A stretch of DNA of 64,000 nucleotides from Baekduia alba (GCF_028416635.1 NZ_CP114013.1:1302001-1366000), one strand, 5' to 3'. Counted from the stretch's first letter, positions 8,088 to 16,550 are shown. Notes: generated by a model from the letters alone, not told the origin. Translations and numbers: made by a program.

Positions 8088-8714
8088 ATGTCGCTGCGCC
8101 GTACCGCTTTCGCCGCTGTGATCGCCATGAGCCTCGGGCTCACGATCATCGTGGTGCTCCAAGGTGGGTTCTCCACCATCGGCACCCTGCGGCTGCTCGA
8201 GATGGCCGGGGTGCTCGTCATGGCGGGTGCGGCGATGCTCGGCGCGATGGCGATCGTCGGCGTCCGGATGGCCGGCTGGAAGGAGCCGGAGTCCGAGGCG
8301 GACTTCGAGCGTGTCGTCCTGCGGGCCGAGCGGCTCGCGCGCGAGGGCACGGCCGCGGAGCCGTCCGAGGACGAGTTCATGGACCTCGACCCCTACGACG
8401 ACGGCGACTTCGAGGAGCTCGTCCGCGACGCGATGGACGACCTCCCGGACCTGCTCCGCACGGCGCTCGATCGCAACGTCGCGGTCGTCATCTCCGACGG
8501 CGGCCGCCGCCACGGCGCCTACGGCCTGTACAACGGCGACGGCGCCTCCCGCGACGACTACCCGGACAAGATCATCATCTTCCGCGACACGCTCCGCCGC
8601 GACTTCGGCCACGACGCCGACGTCCTGCGCCACCAGGTGATGATCACCGTCCGCCACGAGCTCGCCCACCACATCGGGTTCGACGAGCTCGGCGTCCGCG
8701 ACCTCGGCTTGTAA
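8088..8714 (+). CDS. Membrane-anchored zincin-like metallopeptidase (PF06262-type)
   Basis: A 208-residue protein with two N-terminal hydrophobic helices (about 7-28 and 37-60), an acidic linker, and a C-terminal minimal zinc-peptidase domain ending in VRHELAHHIGFDE. HELAH (residues 190-194) is the HExxH motif, and the third ligand would be the downstream acidic residue. PF06262 proteins are small zincins found across actinobacteria; the usual form is soluble, so the membrane helices here are a variation. No partner is evident; the neighbouring RDD gene is convergent. Confidence 0.82.
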   Translation: MSLRRTAFAAVIAMSLGLTIIVVLQGGFSTIGTLRLLEMAGVLVMAGAAMLGAMAIVGVRMAGWKEPESEADFERVVLRAERLAREGTAAEPSEDEFMDLDPYDDGDFEELVRDAMDDLPDLLRTALDRNVAVVISDGGRRHGAYGLYNGDGASRDDYPDKIIIFRDTLRRDFGHDADVLRHQVMITVRHELAHHIGFDELGVRDLGL

Positions 8715-8726
8715 CGCCGAAAGCCG

Positions 8727-9206
8727 CTACACCCGCGCCGGCGTGTGCACCACGACCGTCCCCGCCACGATGTCGTGCAGGCCGCGGCGGCGGTCGTCGA
8801 CCAGGGCGGGGAGGAAGCCCGCGAAGAGCGGGATGATGCAGAGGCCGAGCCAGAGGACGCGGACGATGGAGCGTGCGACGGTCGGCGGCGCGCCTTCGTG
8901 GGCGTAGACCGTGAGCTCCATCGCGCGCATGCCGATCGTCTGCCCGGTCAGCGACCAGCCGATGACGAAGTAGGCGGCGGTCGCCAGCAGCCACACGGCG
9001 CCGGCGATCACCTGGCCGGCGGTGTCGAGGTGCGGGCCGCCGACCAGCGACGCGACGAGGCCGAGCAGCGCCGCCACGAGCAGCAGCGACCCCTGGACGA
9101 TCGCGGCGTCCATGCCGAGCGCGATCGCGCGGCTGACGACGCCGGCGTAGGTGCCGGCGGCCGCCTCCTCGCTCACGACATCTGTGGGCGCGGTCGACGC
9201 AGCCAT
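8727..9206 (-). CDS. RDD family membrane protein
   Basis: A 159-residue protein with three or four transmembrane segments. The RDD signature is recognisable as SRAIALGMDAAIVQG near the first helix, and GQTIGMRAMELTVY and DDRRRGLHDIVAGT later. The start is uncertain: the ATG at 9206 overlaps the end of the upstream minus-strand gene by 34 bp, which suggests translational coupling. Function unknown; some family members are linked to ion exchange. Confidence 0.72.
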   Translation of the reverse strand: MAASTAPTDVVSEEAAAGTYAGVVSRAIALGMDAAIVQGSLLLVAALLGLVASLVGGPHLDTAGQVIAGAVWLLATAAYFVIGWSLTGQTIGMRAMELTVYAHEGAPPTVARSIVRVLWLGLCIIPLFAGFLPALVDDRRRGLHDIVAGTVVVHTPARV

Positions 9207-9868
9207 CGGCGGACGGTTCGCTCGGCGGCGTCGTCGAGGACGACGCTGCGGTTCCGGACGCCCTGCATCGTCTGCTCGGCGATGCCGGCGCTCTGCTCGG
9301 CCACCGCGCGGCGCAGCTCGGGGCTGGACGCGAGGTGGTCGATCGCGTGCTGCCACGCCGGGCCGCTCAGGACCCGGTCGGTCAGCTCGACGGTCAGCTG
9401 GCTGTCGATCGCCTCGAGCACGAGCCGTTCGAGCGCCGGGCTGTCCTTCAGCGCGTCGACGAGCGCGCGCGTCTGGGGATGGTCGAGCACGGCGTCGACG
9501 GTCGCGTCGACGTCGGTCGCCGCCAGCAGCTCGACCGCCACGCGCCGCGGGACGCCGTTGCGGGCCAGCGACTGCGCCACGGCCTCCGTCAGCGGACCGG
9601 CGACGAGGCGATCGATCAAGGCCGACAACTCGGGCGCCGCCATCACGCGATCGGCCGACGCGCCGAGCCAGCGCAGCGCCTCCTCCCGCGTCCGGCGGCC
9701 GTCGCCCGCGGCGCGCGCGGCGACCGCGCGCAGCGGCCGGCCGACGACCGGCGTCCGGGCCGCGATCTGCGCGGAGGCGAGCATCGCGCGCGCCGAGCCG
9801 CTGCCGACGCGCACGCCGACGACGGCCACGCCGACGAGGACGTCGGCGGCTTCCTCCCGGCGACTCAT
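9173..9868 (-). CDS. Conserved hypothetical protein
   Basis: A 231-residue, mostly alpha-helical protein without a signal peptide or clear transmembrane helix apart from a weakly hydrophobic N-terminal segment (DVLVGVAVVGVRVG). It contains repeated helical blocks with L-D-x-L patterns (VMAAPELSALIDRLV, VLDHPQTRALVDAL, HLASSPELRRAVAEQ), which may be an internal repeat of about 40 residues. No function assigned. It is first in an operon with the RDD gene, and divergent from the GntR operon with a large palindrome between them. Confidence 0.65.
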   Translation of the reverse strand: MSRREEAADVLVGVAVVGVRVGSGSARAMLASAQIAARTPVVGRPLRAVAARAAGDGRRTREEALRWLGASADRVMAAPELSALIDRLVAGPLTEAVAQSLARNGVPRRVAVELLAATDVDATVDAVLDHPQTRALVDALKDSPALERLVLEAIDSQLTVELTDRVLSGPAWQHAIDHLASSPELRRAVAEQSAGIAEQTMQGVRNRSVVLDDAAERTVRRWLRRPRPQMS

Positions 9869-9959
9869 GGTGCGACCACCGACGATGACCCAACGACCAT
9901 GCGACCACTTCCCTTCGCGCGCGAGTGACTCGCCGAGCCTCGCCGCCGATCGGGTGAGG

Positions 9960-9986
9960 CCGCGTCACCCCGATCGGGTGACGCGG
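9960..9986. promoter_or_regulatory. 27-bp palindrome in the divergent intergenic region
   Basis: CCGCGTCACCC (9960-9970) and GGGTGACGCGG (9976-9986) are perfect inverted arms around CGATC. A partial copy (CGATCGGGTGA) starts at 9947, giving a tandem pattern. The site lies just upstream of the -35 box of the GntR operon and upstream of the minus-strand gene at 9868, so it may serve either direction. The regulator is unknown. Confidence 0.55.
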
Positions 9987-9993
9987 TTCCCGC

Positions 9994-10022
9994 TTGACAA
10001 GAGTTCCGGTGTTCAGAACACT
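9994..10022 (+). promoter_or_regulatory. Leaderless promoter with embedded GTGTTCAGAACAC operator
   Basis: TTGACA at 9994-9999 is followed after 17 bp by AACACT (10017-10022), placing the expected transcript start at about the A of ATG 10030. A perfect 13-bp palindrome, GTGTTC-A-GAACAC (10009-10021), covers the spacer and -10 element. GntR/FadR dimers bind short palindromes of this kind, so autorepression of the operon is likely. It also fixes the start at 10030 rather than 9994. Confidence 0.6.
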
Positions 10023-10029
10023 GGCGCAC

Positions 10030-10713
10030 ATGGCCGTCGCACGCTCATCCCTGCCCGAGCAGGTCTTCCGCCAGCTCGTGGGCGCGGTGCTCGACGGCCG
10101 CTACGCACCCGGCGACCGGCTCCCGCCGCAGCGCACCCTCGCGCACGACCTCGGCGTCAACATGGCCTCGCTGCGCGAGGGCATCAAGCGGCTGGAGCAG
10201 CTGCGGCTGGTCGACGTCAAGCACGGCGACGCGATGCGCGTCCAGGACTGGCGGACGCAGTCCGGGCTGGACGTGCTCGCCTACGCCGTCACCGTCGATC
10301 CCGCCCTGACCGGCGCGCTGTTCGAGGCGCGCCGGCTGCTGCTGCGCGAGGCCGCACGCCTCGCCGCGGCGCGCCGCACCGACGACCACGTCCGGACGCT
10401 GGACGAGCTGGCCACCGCGTTCGCGGACGCGCCCGACGACACGACCGCCCAGATGATCGACCTCGCGTTCATGGGGACCGTCATCGACGCGGCCGACAAC
10501 CTCGTCTTCGGGCTGATCCTCAACTCGATCCGCGAGCTGTACCTCGGCCATCTCGAGCGCTTCCGGCCGATCGTCACCGACCGCGACGACCTGATCCCGC
10601 TGTACCGCCGCGCCGCGCGCGCGGTCGCCGCCGGCCACGACGGTCGCGCCGCCGCGGCGGTCGAGAAGCTCGCGGCCGCGCAGGAGCGGCGGATGGTCGA
10701 GGCGCACGGATGA
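10030..10713 (+). CDS. GntR family (FadR-type) transcriptional regulator
   Basis: A 227-residue regulator. The N-terminal winged helix is clear (EQVFRQLVGAVLDGRYAPGDRLPPQRTLAHDLGVNMASLREGIKRLEQ in outline, residues 8-60) and the C-terminal all-helical FCD-like effector domain runs from about 85 to 215. The wing is unusual in reading VDVKHGDAMRVQD rather than a G-x-G-T ending. It heads a run of five genes with 4-bp overlaps or short gaps and most likely represses it through the palindrome at 10009-10021. The ligand is presumably the substrate or product of the GMC oxidase. Confidence 0.85.
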   Translation: MAVARSSLPEQVFRQLVGAVLDGRYAPGDRLPPQRTLAHDLGVNMASLREGIKRLEQLRLVDVKHGDAMRVQDWRTQSGLDVLAYAVTVDPALTGALFEARRLLLREAARLAAARRTDDHVRTLDELATAFADAPDDTTAQMIDLAFMGTVIDAADNLVFGLILNSIRELYLGHLERFRPIVTDRDDLIPLYRRAARAVAAGHDGRAAAAVEKLAAAQERRMVEAHG

Positions 10714-11105
10714 CGGTGCTCTCACCGCGTGAGCAGTCGATCTTCGCCTGCGTCGCCGACACGCTGCTGGCGCCGGCGCCGCCGCTGCCGCCGATCCGGG
10801 AGACCGACGCCGTCATGGCCTTCGACGCCTGGCTCGCTCGCGCGCCCCGGATCAACCGCGTGGCCTTGCGCGCGGTGTTGCTCACGCTGGAGATCGCCCC
10901 GCGCCTGACCCGTGCCCGGACCCGGTGGCGCCGCCTGCCGGCCGCCCGCCGCCTGGCGATCCTCGACCGCGTCGCGGCGCGCCCGGCCGGCCACACGTTG
11001 GTCGAAGCGCTGCGCGCCGCGGCCGCCGTCAGCTACTACGGCGACGCGCGCGTGTCGGCGCTGCTGGGCTACGCGCCGCGCGCGCAGGAGCCGTTGGCGC
11101 GGTGA
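10710..11105 (+). CDS. Small subunit-like protein preceding a GMC oxidoreductase
   Basis: A 131-residue helical protein. Its start overlaps the gntR stop (ATGA) and its own stop overlaps the GMC gene start (GTGA). It resembles the small helical proteins or domains that accompany fatty-alcohol and gluconate-type GMC oxidases: an opening LSPREQSIFACVADTLL, a central AFDAWLARAPRINRVALRAVL, and SYYGDARVSALLGY near the end (compare the SYY..P..W.. segment of gluconate dehydrogenase subunit 3-like proteins). No signal peptide or Tat motif is seen, so a cytoplasmic complex with the flavoprotein is inferred. Assignment is by context. Confidence 0.55.
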   Translation: MTVLSPREQSIFACVADTLLAPAPPLPPIRETDAVMAFDAWLARAPRINRVALRAVLLTLEIAPRLTRARTRWRRLPAARRLAILDRVAARPAGHTLVEALRAAAAVSYYGDARVSALLGYAPRAQEPLAR

Positions 11106-12622
11106 GCCTCCTCGCCGAGCCCACCACCGGCGGCGTCGTCGACGGCACCCACATCACCGGCGAGCGCCGGCTGCGGGCCGACGTCGTGATCGTCGGCTCC
11201 GGCGCCGGCGGCGCGCCCGTGGCGCGGGCGTTCGCGCAGGCGGGGAAGCGCGTCGTCGTCCTCGAGGACGGTGCGCACTTCACGCGCGACCAGCTGACCG
11301 CCCGGCCGCGGGACATGACGGCGCTGCTCTACCGCGACGCCGGGCAGGCCGCGACGGTCGGGACGCCGTCGATCATGCTGCCGACGGGGCGGGCGGTGGG
11401 CGGGACGACGCTCGTCAACTCCGGCACGTGCTTCCGCGCGCCCCGGCGCGTCCAGGAGCGCTGGGCCGCCGACGAGCTGGGGCTCACCGAGCTCGGCCCG
11501 GGCGCGCTGGACGACGCCTACGACCGCGTTGAGCGCGACATCGGCGTCGCGCGCGTCCCCGAGCGCCTCGCCGGCGCCAACGCGCTGATCGCCAAGCGCG
11601 GCGCCGAGCGGCTCGGCTGGTCCGGGCGCTTCCTCGACCGCAACGCCGTCGGCTGCCAGGGCTCGGGCGTCTGCGCGTTCGGCTGCCCGACGGGCGCCAA
11701 GCAGCACGCGGGCGAGGTGTACATGAACGCCGCGCACGCCGCGGGCGCGACGACCTACACCGCGACCCGGGCGCGGCGGATCGCGCTCGACGCCGACGGC
11801 ACGGCCCGCGGCGTCGTCGCGCGCACCCGCGCCGGCGGCACGATCACCGTCACCGCGCCCACCACGGTCATCGCCGCCGGCACGCTCCACACGCCGCTGC
11901 TGCTCGCCGCCAGCGGCGTCCACAACGCGCACCTGGGCCGGCACCTCTCGATCCACCCCGCGACCGCCGCGTGGGCGATCATGGACGAGGTCGTCGACAT
12001 GGCCCGCGGCGTCCCGCAGTCCTACGGCATCGACGAGTTCGCGAGCGAGGGCATCATGTTGGAGGGCATCGCCGGCCCGCCCGACTACCTGGCGATGGCG
12101 GTGCCCTTCTCCGGCCCCGCGCACCGCGAGCTGATGCTCGACTACCGCCGCGTCGCGCAGTTCGGCCTGATGATCGAGGACACCTCGCGCGGTCACATCC
12201 CCGTCGGCCGCCTCGCGCGGCGCGCGGGGCGCCCGATCGTCCGCTACGACCTCAACGCCCGCGACGTCAAGACCATCAAGAACGGCGTCAAGCGCCTGGC
12301 GGAGCTGCTGTTCGCCGCCGGCGCGCGCCGCGTGATCCTGCCTCTGGCCAGCGTGCCCGAGCTCCGCGACGGCGACCTCACGCCGCTCACGCGCCACACC
12401 GCGACCGCCGCCGAGCTGAAGGTCATGGCCTTCCACCCACTCGGCACCGCGCGCATGGCCAAGGACCCCAACGACGGCGTGACCGACGCCGACAACAAGG
12501 TCCACGGCACGACCAACCTCCACGTGTGCGACGGCAGCGCCGTCCCCGGTCCGCTGGGCGTCAACCCCCAGCTGACGATCATGGCCCTCGCGACCCGGCT
12601 GGCCGACCGGCTGCTGGCGTGA
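11102..12622 (+). CDS. GMC family FAD-dependent oxidoreductase (alcohol/sterol oxidase-like)
   Basis: A 506-residue flavoprotein starting with GTG in a 4-bp overlap with the previous gene. The Rossmann motif is VVIVGSGAGGAPVARAF; the GMC signature segment is GRAVGGTTLVNSGTCFR; a cysteine cluster CQGSGVCAFGCPTGAK resembles long-chain-alcohol oxidases; and the C-terminal FHPLGTARMAKDP...DGSAVPGPLGVNPQLTIMALA holds the His/Asn catalytic pair. It oxidises a primary or secondary alcohol, probably hydrophobic. The substrate is not determined; relatives include fatty-alcohol oxidase and cholesterol oxidase. No export signal. Confidence 0.85.
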   Translation: MSLLAEPTTGGVVDGTHITGERRLRADVVIVGSGAGGAPVARAFAQAGKRVVVLEDGAHFTRDQLTARPRDMTALLYRDAGQAATVGTPSIMLPTGRAVGGTTLVNSGTCFRAPRRVQERWAADELGLTELGPGALDDAYDRVERDIGVARVPERLAGANALIAKRGAERLGWSGRFLDRNAVGCQGSGVCAFGCPTGAKQHAGEVYMNAAHAAGATTYTATRARRIALDADGTARGVVARTRAGGTITVTAPTTVIAAGTLHTPLLLAASGVHNAHLGRHLSIHPATAAWAIMDEVVDMARGVPQSYGIDEFASEGIMLEGIAGPPDYLAMAVPFSGPAHRELMLDYRRVAQFGLMIEDTSRGHIPVGRLARRAGRPIVRYDLNARDVKTIKNGVKRLAELLFAAGARRVILPLASVPELRDGDLTPLTRHTATAAELKVMAFHPLGTARMAKDPNDGVTDADNKVHGTTNLHVCDGSAVPGPLGVNPQLTIMALATRLADRLLA

Positions 12623-12689
12623 GAGCCTTCCCATCACGACCCACGGCGGGCAGAGCTGCCGCCGCCCCGAAGGAGCGACCCCGACCGCG

Positions 12690-13016
12690 ATGTCCTTCCT
12701 GATCGACCCGCCCTGGCTGTACGCCAACGGCCGCGCGCTGGCCAAGGCCACGCCGCCGCCCCAACGCGACAAGCTCGCCGCCGCGACGCTCGGCGTCTTC
12801 CTCGTCACGTCCGTCTCGCTCTACCTCGACAAGGGCTGGACGAAGCCGATCTGGCGCCTGTGCCGCGCCCGCTCCGGCCGCGACTGGATGCTGAACTCCG
12901 GCGTCTTCCGGCTGGACCCCGACCGCGCGAGCACATCGACGCACCTCGTCAGCGGCGCCCTGTTCGCCACCTACCCCCTCTGGCTGTGGCTCGGTCTGCG
13001 ACACGGTCGGGACTGA
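12690..13016 (+). CDS. Small hypothetical protein of the GMC operon
   Basis: A 108-residue protein with a hydrophobic helix at about 29-45 (AATLGVFLVTSVSLYL) and a second near the C-terminus (LVSGALFATYPLWLWLGL); it is likely a two-helix membrane protein. It starts 67 bp after the GMC gene and overlaps the next gene by about 31 bp. No family recognised. Its place suggests it serves the same lipid/alcohol pathway. Confidence 0.6.
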   Translation: MSFLIDPPWLYANGRALAKATPPPQRDKLAAATLGVFLVTSVSLYLDKGWTKPIWRLCRARSGRDWMLNSGVFRLDPDRASTSTHLVSGALFATYPLWLWLGLRHGRD

Positions 13017-13963
13017 CGACCCGCTTCCCGTACTTCGGCGCCGAAGGCGGGTACGAGTCGTTCTACGTCCGCGCGGTCGATCCCGACCGCGCGCGCTCGG
13101 TGTGGCTGCGCCACACCGTCCACCAGGAGCCCGACGGCGAGCCCGTCGGCTCGGCGTGGGTCACGGTCTTCGACGACAGCCTGCCTGCGCCGTTGGCCTA
13201 CAAGCAGTCGGCCACCGACCCGGAGCCGGACGGCTGGCTGCGCGTGGGCGACAGCGACTTCGGCCCGACCGGCGTCCACGGCAGCGGCGGCGCGGCGGCA
13301 TGGGACCTCGACTGGGCCGGCGACGAGCCCGGCCTCCGGCACCTGCCCAAGTCCATCATGTACTCAGCGCCGCTGCCGCGTACGAAGCTGGAGAGCCCGC
13401 GGCCGAACGTGCGGGTCGACGGGCAGGTCACCATCGACGACAACAAGACCGCGCTCCAGGCGTGGCCCGGCATGGTGGGGCACAACTGGGGCACGCAGCA
13501 CGCCGAGCGCTGGATCTGGCTGCACGGCGTCCTGTTCGACGACCGCCCGGACGCGTGGCTGGACATCGCGCTCGGGCGCGTCCGGCTCGGCCCGCTGCTG
13601 ACGCCCTGGATCGCCAACGGCGTCGTCTCGCTCAACGGCACGCGCCACCGCATCGGCGGGACCGCCGCGCGCGCGCACGTCACCGAGAACCCGACCGCGC
13701 TCGACCTGCGCGTCGACTCCCACGACGCGCGACTGCGCCTGACCGTGCACGGCAACCGCGCGCAGACCGTGGTCTGGCGCTACGCGGATCCCGACGGCCA
13801 CGAGCACCACGTCGCGAACTGCTCGATCGCCGAGCTCGAGGCCGTGGTCCATCCGCGCGGCGGGACGGCCAACGTGCTGCGCACGGCGCACGGCGGCGCG
13901 TACGAGCTCGGCGCGCGCGAGGTCCCAGCCGGGCTGGCGGTCCAGCCCTTCCCGGATCCGTGA
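12986..13963 (+). CDS. Lipocalin-like / CrtC (hydroxyneurosporene synthase)-like protein, tentative
   Basis: About 325 residues, nearly all beta-strand pattern. The key segment GMVGHNWGTQHAERWIWLHG resembles the conserved HNWG block of AttH/CrtC-type two-lipocalin-domain proteins, which bind or modify hydrophobic molecules such as carotenoids. No ATG lies near the apparent start of the domain (TTRFPYFGAEGGYESFYV); GTG 12986, inside the previous gene, is the nearest in-frame start and implies translational coupling. Catalytic residues cannot be assigned. It probably closes the GntR-GMC operon. Confidence 0.55.
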   Translation: MARSATRSGLTTRFPYFGAEGGYESFYVRAVDPDRARSVWLRHTVHQEPDGEPVGSAWVTVFDDSLPAPLAYKQSATDPEPDGWLRVGDSDFGPTGVHGSGGAAAWDLDWAGDEPGLRHLPKSIMYSAPLPRTKLESPRPNVRVDGQVTIDDNKTALQAWPGMVGHNWGTQHAERWIWLHGVLFDDRPDAWLDIALGRVRLGPLLTPWIANGVVSLNGTRHRIGGTAARAHVTENPTALDLRVDSHDARLRLTVHGNRAQTVVWRYADPDGHEHHVANCSIAELEAVVHPRGGTANVLRTAHGGAYELGAREVPAGLAVQPFPDP

Positions 13964-13988
13964 TCGCGCCGATCGCGCCGATCCGCAC

Positions 13989-14049
13989 TTGACGCCGCTG
14001 CGCCGCGGGAGTACGGTCGCCCCGAATAGCATTCGACAATGTCGAATGC
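13989..14049 (+). promoter_or_regulatory. Promoter and IclR-type operator of the dihydroxyacetone operon
   Basis: TTGACG (13989-13994), 17 bp, TACGGT (14012-14017) is a near-consensus housekeeping promoter. Downstream at 14029-14049 is a perfect palindrome with a central A; its core ATTCGACAATGTCGAAT (14031-14047) recurs at 18837-18853 in front of dhaM and the iclR gene. Placed at about +5 to +25, it would act as a roadblock or occlusion site for the IclR-type regulator encoded at 18.8 kb. Confidence 0.75.
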
Positions 14050-14076
14050 GGGTCACCTTCTCAAGGAGCAGCAGCG

Positions 14077-14859
14077 ATGGAGCATTCCCTCTCGCAGCGC
14101 GCGATCACCGAGGCTCTCGGGACCGCGCTGCTCGTCCTCGTAGGTCCTGGCTCGGTCGTGGCGACGCTCGTCCTCTCAGGGGACAAGACGCCGGCCATCA
14201 CGGGCGCGGACCTGCTGGGCATCTCGATCGCCTTCGGCCTCGTCATCACGGCGCTCGTCTACGCCATCGGCAAGGTCTCGGGCTGTCACATCAACCCGGC
14301 GGTGACGTTCGCGCTCGCCGCGACCAAGCGCTTCCCATGGCGCGAGGTCCCCGCCTACGTCGGCGGGCAGTTCGTCGGCGCGGTCCTCGGGGCGCTCGCG
14401 ATCTGGGCGGTCTTCGCCCACTCCGGGATCGACCTCGGCATGGGCCAGACGTCGTTCAACCAGGACACGACCACATGGGCGTCGGCGATGTTCGCCGAGG
14501 GTATTGGGACAGCGATCCTCATGTTCGCGATCCTCGGCATCGTCGACACCCGCTCGCCCGGCGACTTCGCCGGCCTCGTGATCGGCGGCGTCGTCGTCGC
14601 CATCATCATGGTCGTCGGCCCGATCACCGGCGCGTCGCTCAACCCGGCGCGCGCGTTCGGGCCGGAGCTCGTGTCCGCCATCGGCGGTGGCGCGACCCAC
14701 TGGAACCAGTACCTGCCGGTGTACCTGCTGCCCGGCCTGGTCGGCTCGGCCGTCGCGGCCGTGGCCTACGACTACCTCGCCACGCCGCGTCAGCAGACGA
14801 TGCCGATCGAGCATGCGGTGACCCACCCCGACCCCGACGACTACGTCGTCGCCAAGTAG
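14077..14859 (+). CDS. glpF: MIP family glycerol/dihydroxyacetone facilitator (aquaglyceroporin)
   Basis: A 260-residue, six-helix channel with both half-helix signatures: HINPAVTFAL after TM2 and LNPARAFGPEL after TM5 (NPA boxes). It provides passive entry of glycerol or dihydroxyacetone through the inner membrane. It opens the operon 15 bp before dhaK, with AAGGAG in front of the ATG. The genetic context (DHA kinase, no glycerol kinase) suggests dihydroxyacetone, or glycerol oxidised elsewhere, as the transported solute. Selectivity residues were not modelled. Confidence 0.88.
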   Translation: MEHSLSQRAITEALGTALLVLVGPGSVVATLVLSGDKTPAITGADLLGISIAFGLVITALVYAIGKVSGCHINPAVTFALAATKRFPWREVPAYVGGQFVGAVLGALAIWAVFAHSGIDLGMGQTSFNQDTTTWASAMFAEGIGTAILMFAILGIVDTRSPGDFAGLVIGGVVVAIIMVVGPITGASLNPARAFGPELVSAIGGGATHWNQYLPVYLLPGLVGSAVAAVAYDYLATPRQQTMPIEHAVTHPDPDDYVVAK

Positions 14860-14874
14860 GAGGAGCTGAACGAC

Positions 14875-15897
14875 ATGACCGTGGCATCGAGCTCGATGCG
14901 CAAGCTGCTCAACGATCCGGCGGACCTCGTCAAGGAGTCGCTGGCCGGCCTGGCCGCCGCTCACGGCGATCTGGTGCGCTACGACGCCGCCCAGCAGATC
15001 CTGGTCCGCGCCGACGCGCCGAGGGCCGGGAAGGTGGCGCTGATCTCCGGCGGCGGCTCGGGCCACGAGCCGCTGCACGGCGGCTTCATCGGGCACGGGA
15101 TGCTCGACGCCGCCTGCCCCGGCGAGGTGTTCACCTCGCCGGTGCCCGAGCAGATGCTCGCGGCGACCAAGGCCGTCGACGGCGGCGCCGGCGTCGTGCA
15201 CATCGTCAAGAACTACACCGGCGACGTGATGAACTTCAAGATGGCCGCGGAGGACGCGGCCGACGAGGGCATCGCGGTCGAGTCGGTGCTGATCGACGAC
15301 GACGTCGCGGTGCAGGACTCGCTGTACACCGCGGGGCGCCGCGGCGTGGGCGCGACGGTGCTGGCGGAGAAGATCGCCGGCGCCGCGGCCGAGCGGGGCG
15401 ACGACGTGGCCGCCGTCGCGGGCGTCGCCCGGCGCGTCGACGAGCGGGCGCGCTCGTTCGGGATCGCGCTGTCGTCGTGCACGCCGCCGGCGGCCGGCAA
15501 GCCGATCTTCGACCTGCCCGAGGGCGAGATGGAGGTCGGGATCGGCATCCACGGCGAGCCGGGACGGCGCCGCGCGCCGCTCGGGACGCTGGACGAGATC
15601 GCCGGGCTGCTCGTCGAGGCGGTGACCACCGACCTCAAGCTGGAGTCCGGGACGCAGGTCCTGCCGTTCGTCAACGGCATGGGCGGCACACCGCAGATCG
15701 AGTTGTACGCCTTGTACGGCGAGGTCGACCGGCTGCTGCGCGCGGCCGGGCTGGAGCCGGTCCGGCGGCTGGTCGGGTCCTACATCACCTCGCTGGAGAT
15801 GGCGGGCGCGTCGCTGACGCTGCTCGCGCTGGACGACGACCTGACCGCGTTGTGGGACGCTCCCGTGCACACCCCGGCACTCCGTTGGGGAGCGTGA
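14875..15897 (+). CDS. dhaK: PTS-dependent dihydroxyacetone kinase subunit DhaK
   Basis: A 340-residue protein with the DhaK fold. LISGGGSGHEPLHGGF (57-71) is the substrate loop and His226 in GIGIHGEPG is the residue that forms the hemiaminal with dihydroxyacetone. The phosphate comes from ADP bound to DhaL. It follows glpF in the same operon with a strong AGGAGG site. It is a single-domain K subunit, not the ATP-dependent DhaKL fusion, which matches the presence of DhaM, HPr and EI in the locus. Confidence 0.95.
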   Translation: MTVASSSMRKLLNDPADLVKESLAGLAAAHGDLVRYDAAQQILVRADAPRAGKVALISGGGSGHEPLHGGFIGHGMLDAACPGEVFTSPVPEQMLAATKAVDGGAGVVHIVKNYTGDVMNFKMAAEDAADEGIAVESVLIDDDVAVQDSLYTAGRRGVGATVLAEKIAGAAAERGDDVAAVAGVARRVDERARSFGIALSSCTPPAAGKPIFDLPEGEMEVGIGIHGEPGRRRAPLGTLDEIAGLLVEAVTTDLKLESGTQVLPFVNGMGGTPQIELYALYGEVDRLLRAAGLEPVRRLVGSYITSLEMAGASLTLLALDDDLTALWDAPVHTPALRWGA

Positions 15898-15905
15898 GCG
15901 AGAGG

Positions 15906-16550
15906 ATGTCGAGCGTGACCGCCGTAGTTCCGCAGACCGTCGTGGCGTGGTTGTCCGGCCTGGCCGAGGACGTCGCGGCGCAGGCCGACCACCTGACGCA
16001 GCTTGACGCGGCCATCGGCGACGGCGATCACGGCATCAACATGAACCGCGGGATGTCGGCGGTGGTCGCCACGCTCGGCGAGCAGGATGATGATGTCGCT
16101 CCCGGCCGGCTGCTGATCGTCGCCGGCAAGACGCTGGTCTCCACGGTGGGCGGCGCGAGCGGCCCGCTGTGGGGGTCGTTCTTCCGCGGCGCCGGCCGGG
16201 CCCTGGGCGACGCGCCGGAGCTGGAGGGCCCCGAGCTGGCCGAGGCGCTCGCCGCGGGCGTGAAGGCCGTGCAGGATCTCGGCGCCGCGGTGCCGGGGGA
16301 CAAGACGATGGTCGACGCGCTGCTGCCGGCGGTCGAGGCGCTCCGGGAGGCGCTGGCCGGCGGCGCGTCGTTGGCCGATGCCGCGCGGTCGGCGGCCGAC
16401 GCGGCGGCCGAGGGCGCGCGCGGGACCGTGCCGCTGCAGGCCCGCAAGGGGCGCGCGTCGTACCTGGGCGAGCGCTCCGTCGGCCACGAGGACCCGGGCG
16501 CCGCGTCCACCGTGCTCGTGATGACCGCCCTGGCCCGCGCGGTCGGATGA
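15906..16550 (+). CDS. dhaL: PTS-dependent dihydroxyacetone kinase ADP-binding subunit DhaL
   Basis: A 214-residue all-helical protein. The metal-ADP site is DAAIGDGDHGINMNRG (34-49) with Asp residues for two Mg2+ ions, followed by GGASGPLWGSFF near 80 and the GDKTMVDALLPA segment. The bound ADP is rephosphorylated by DhaM and hands phosphate to DHA on DhaK. It starts 8 bp after dhaK; its stop overlaps the ptsI start. Confidence 0.95.
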   Translation: MSSVTAVVPQTVVAWLSGLAEDVAAQADHLTQLDAAIGDGDHGINMNRGMSAVVATLGEQDDDVAPGRLLIVAGKTLVSTVGGASGPLWGSFFRGAGRALGDAPELEGPELAEALAAGVKAVQDLGAAVPGDKTMVDALLPAVEALREALAGGASLADAARSAADAAAEGARGTVPLQARKGRASYLGERSVGHEDPGAASTVLVMTALARAVG

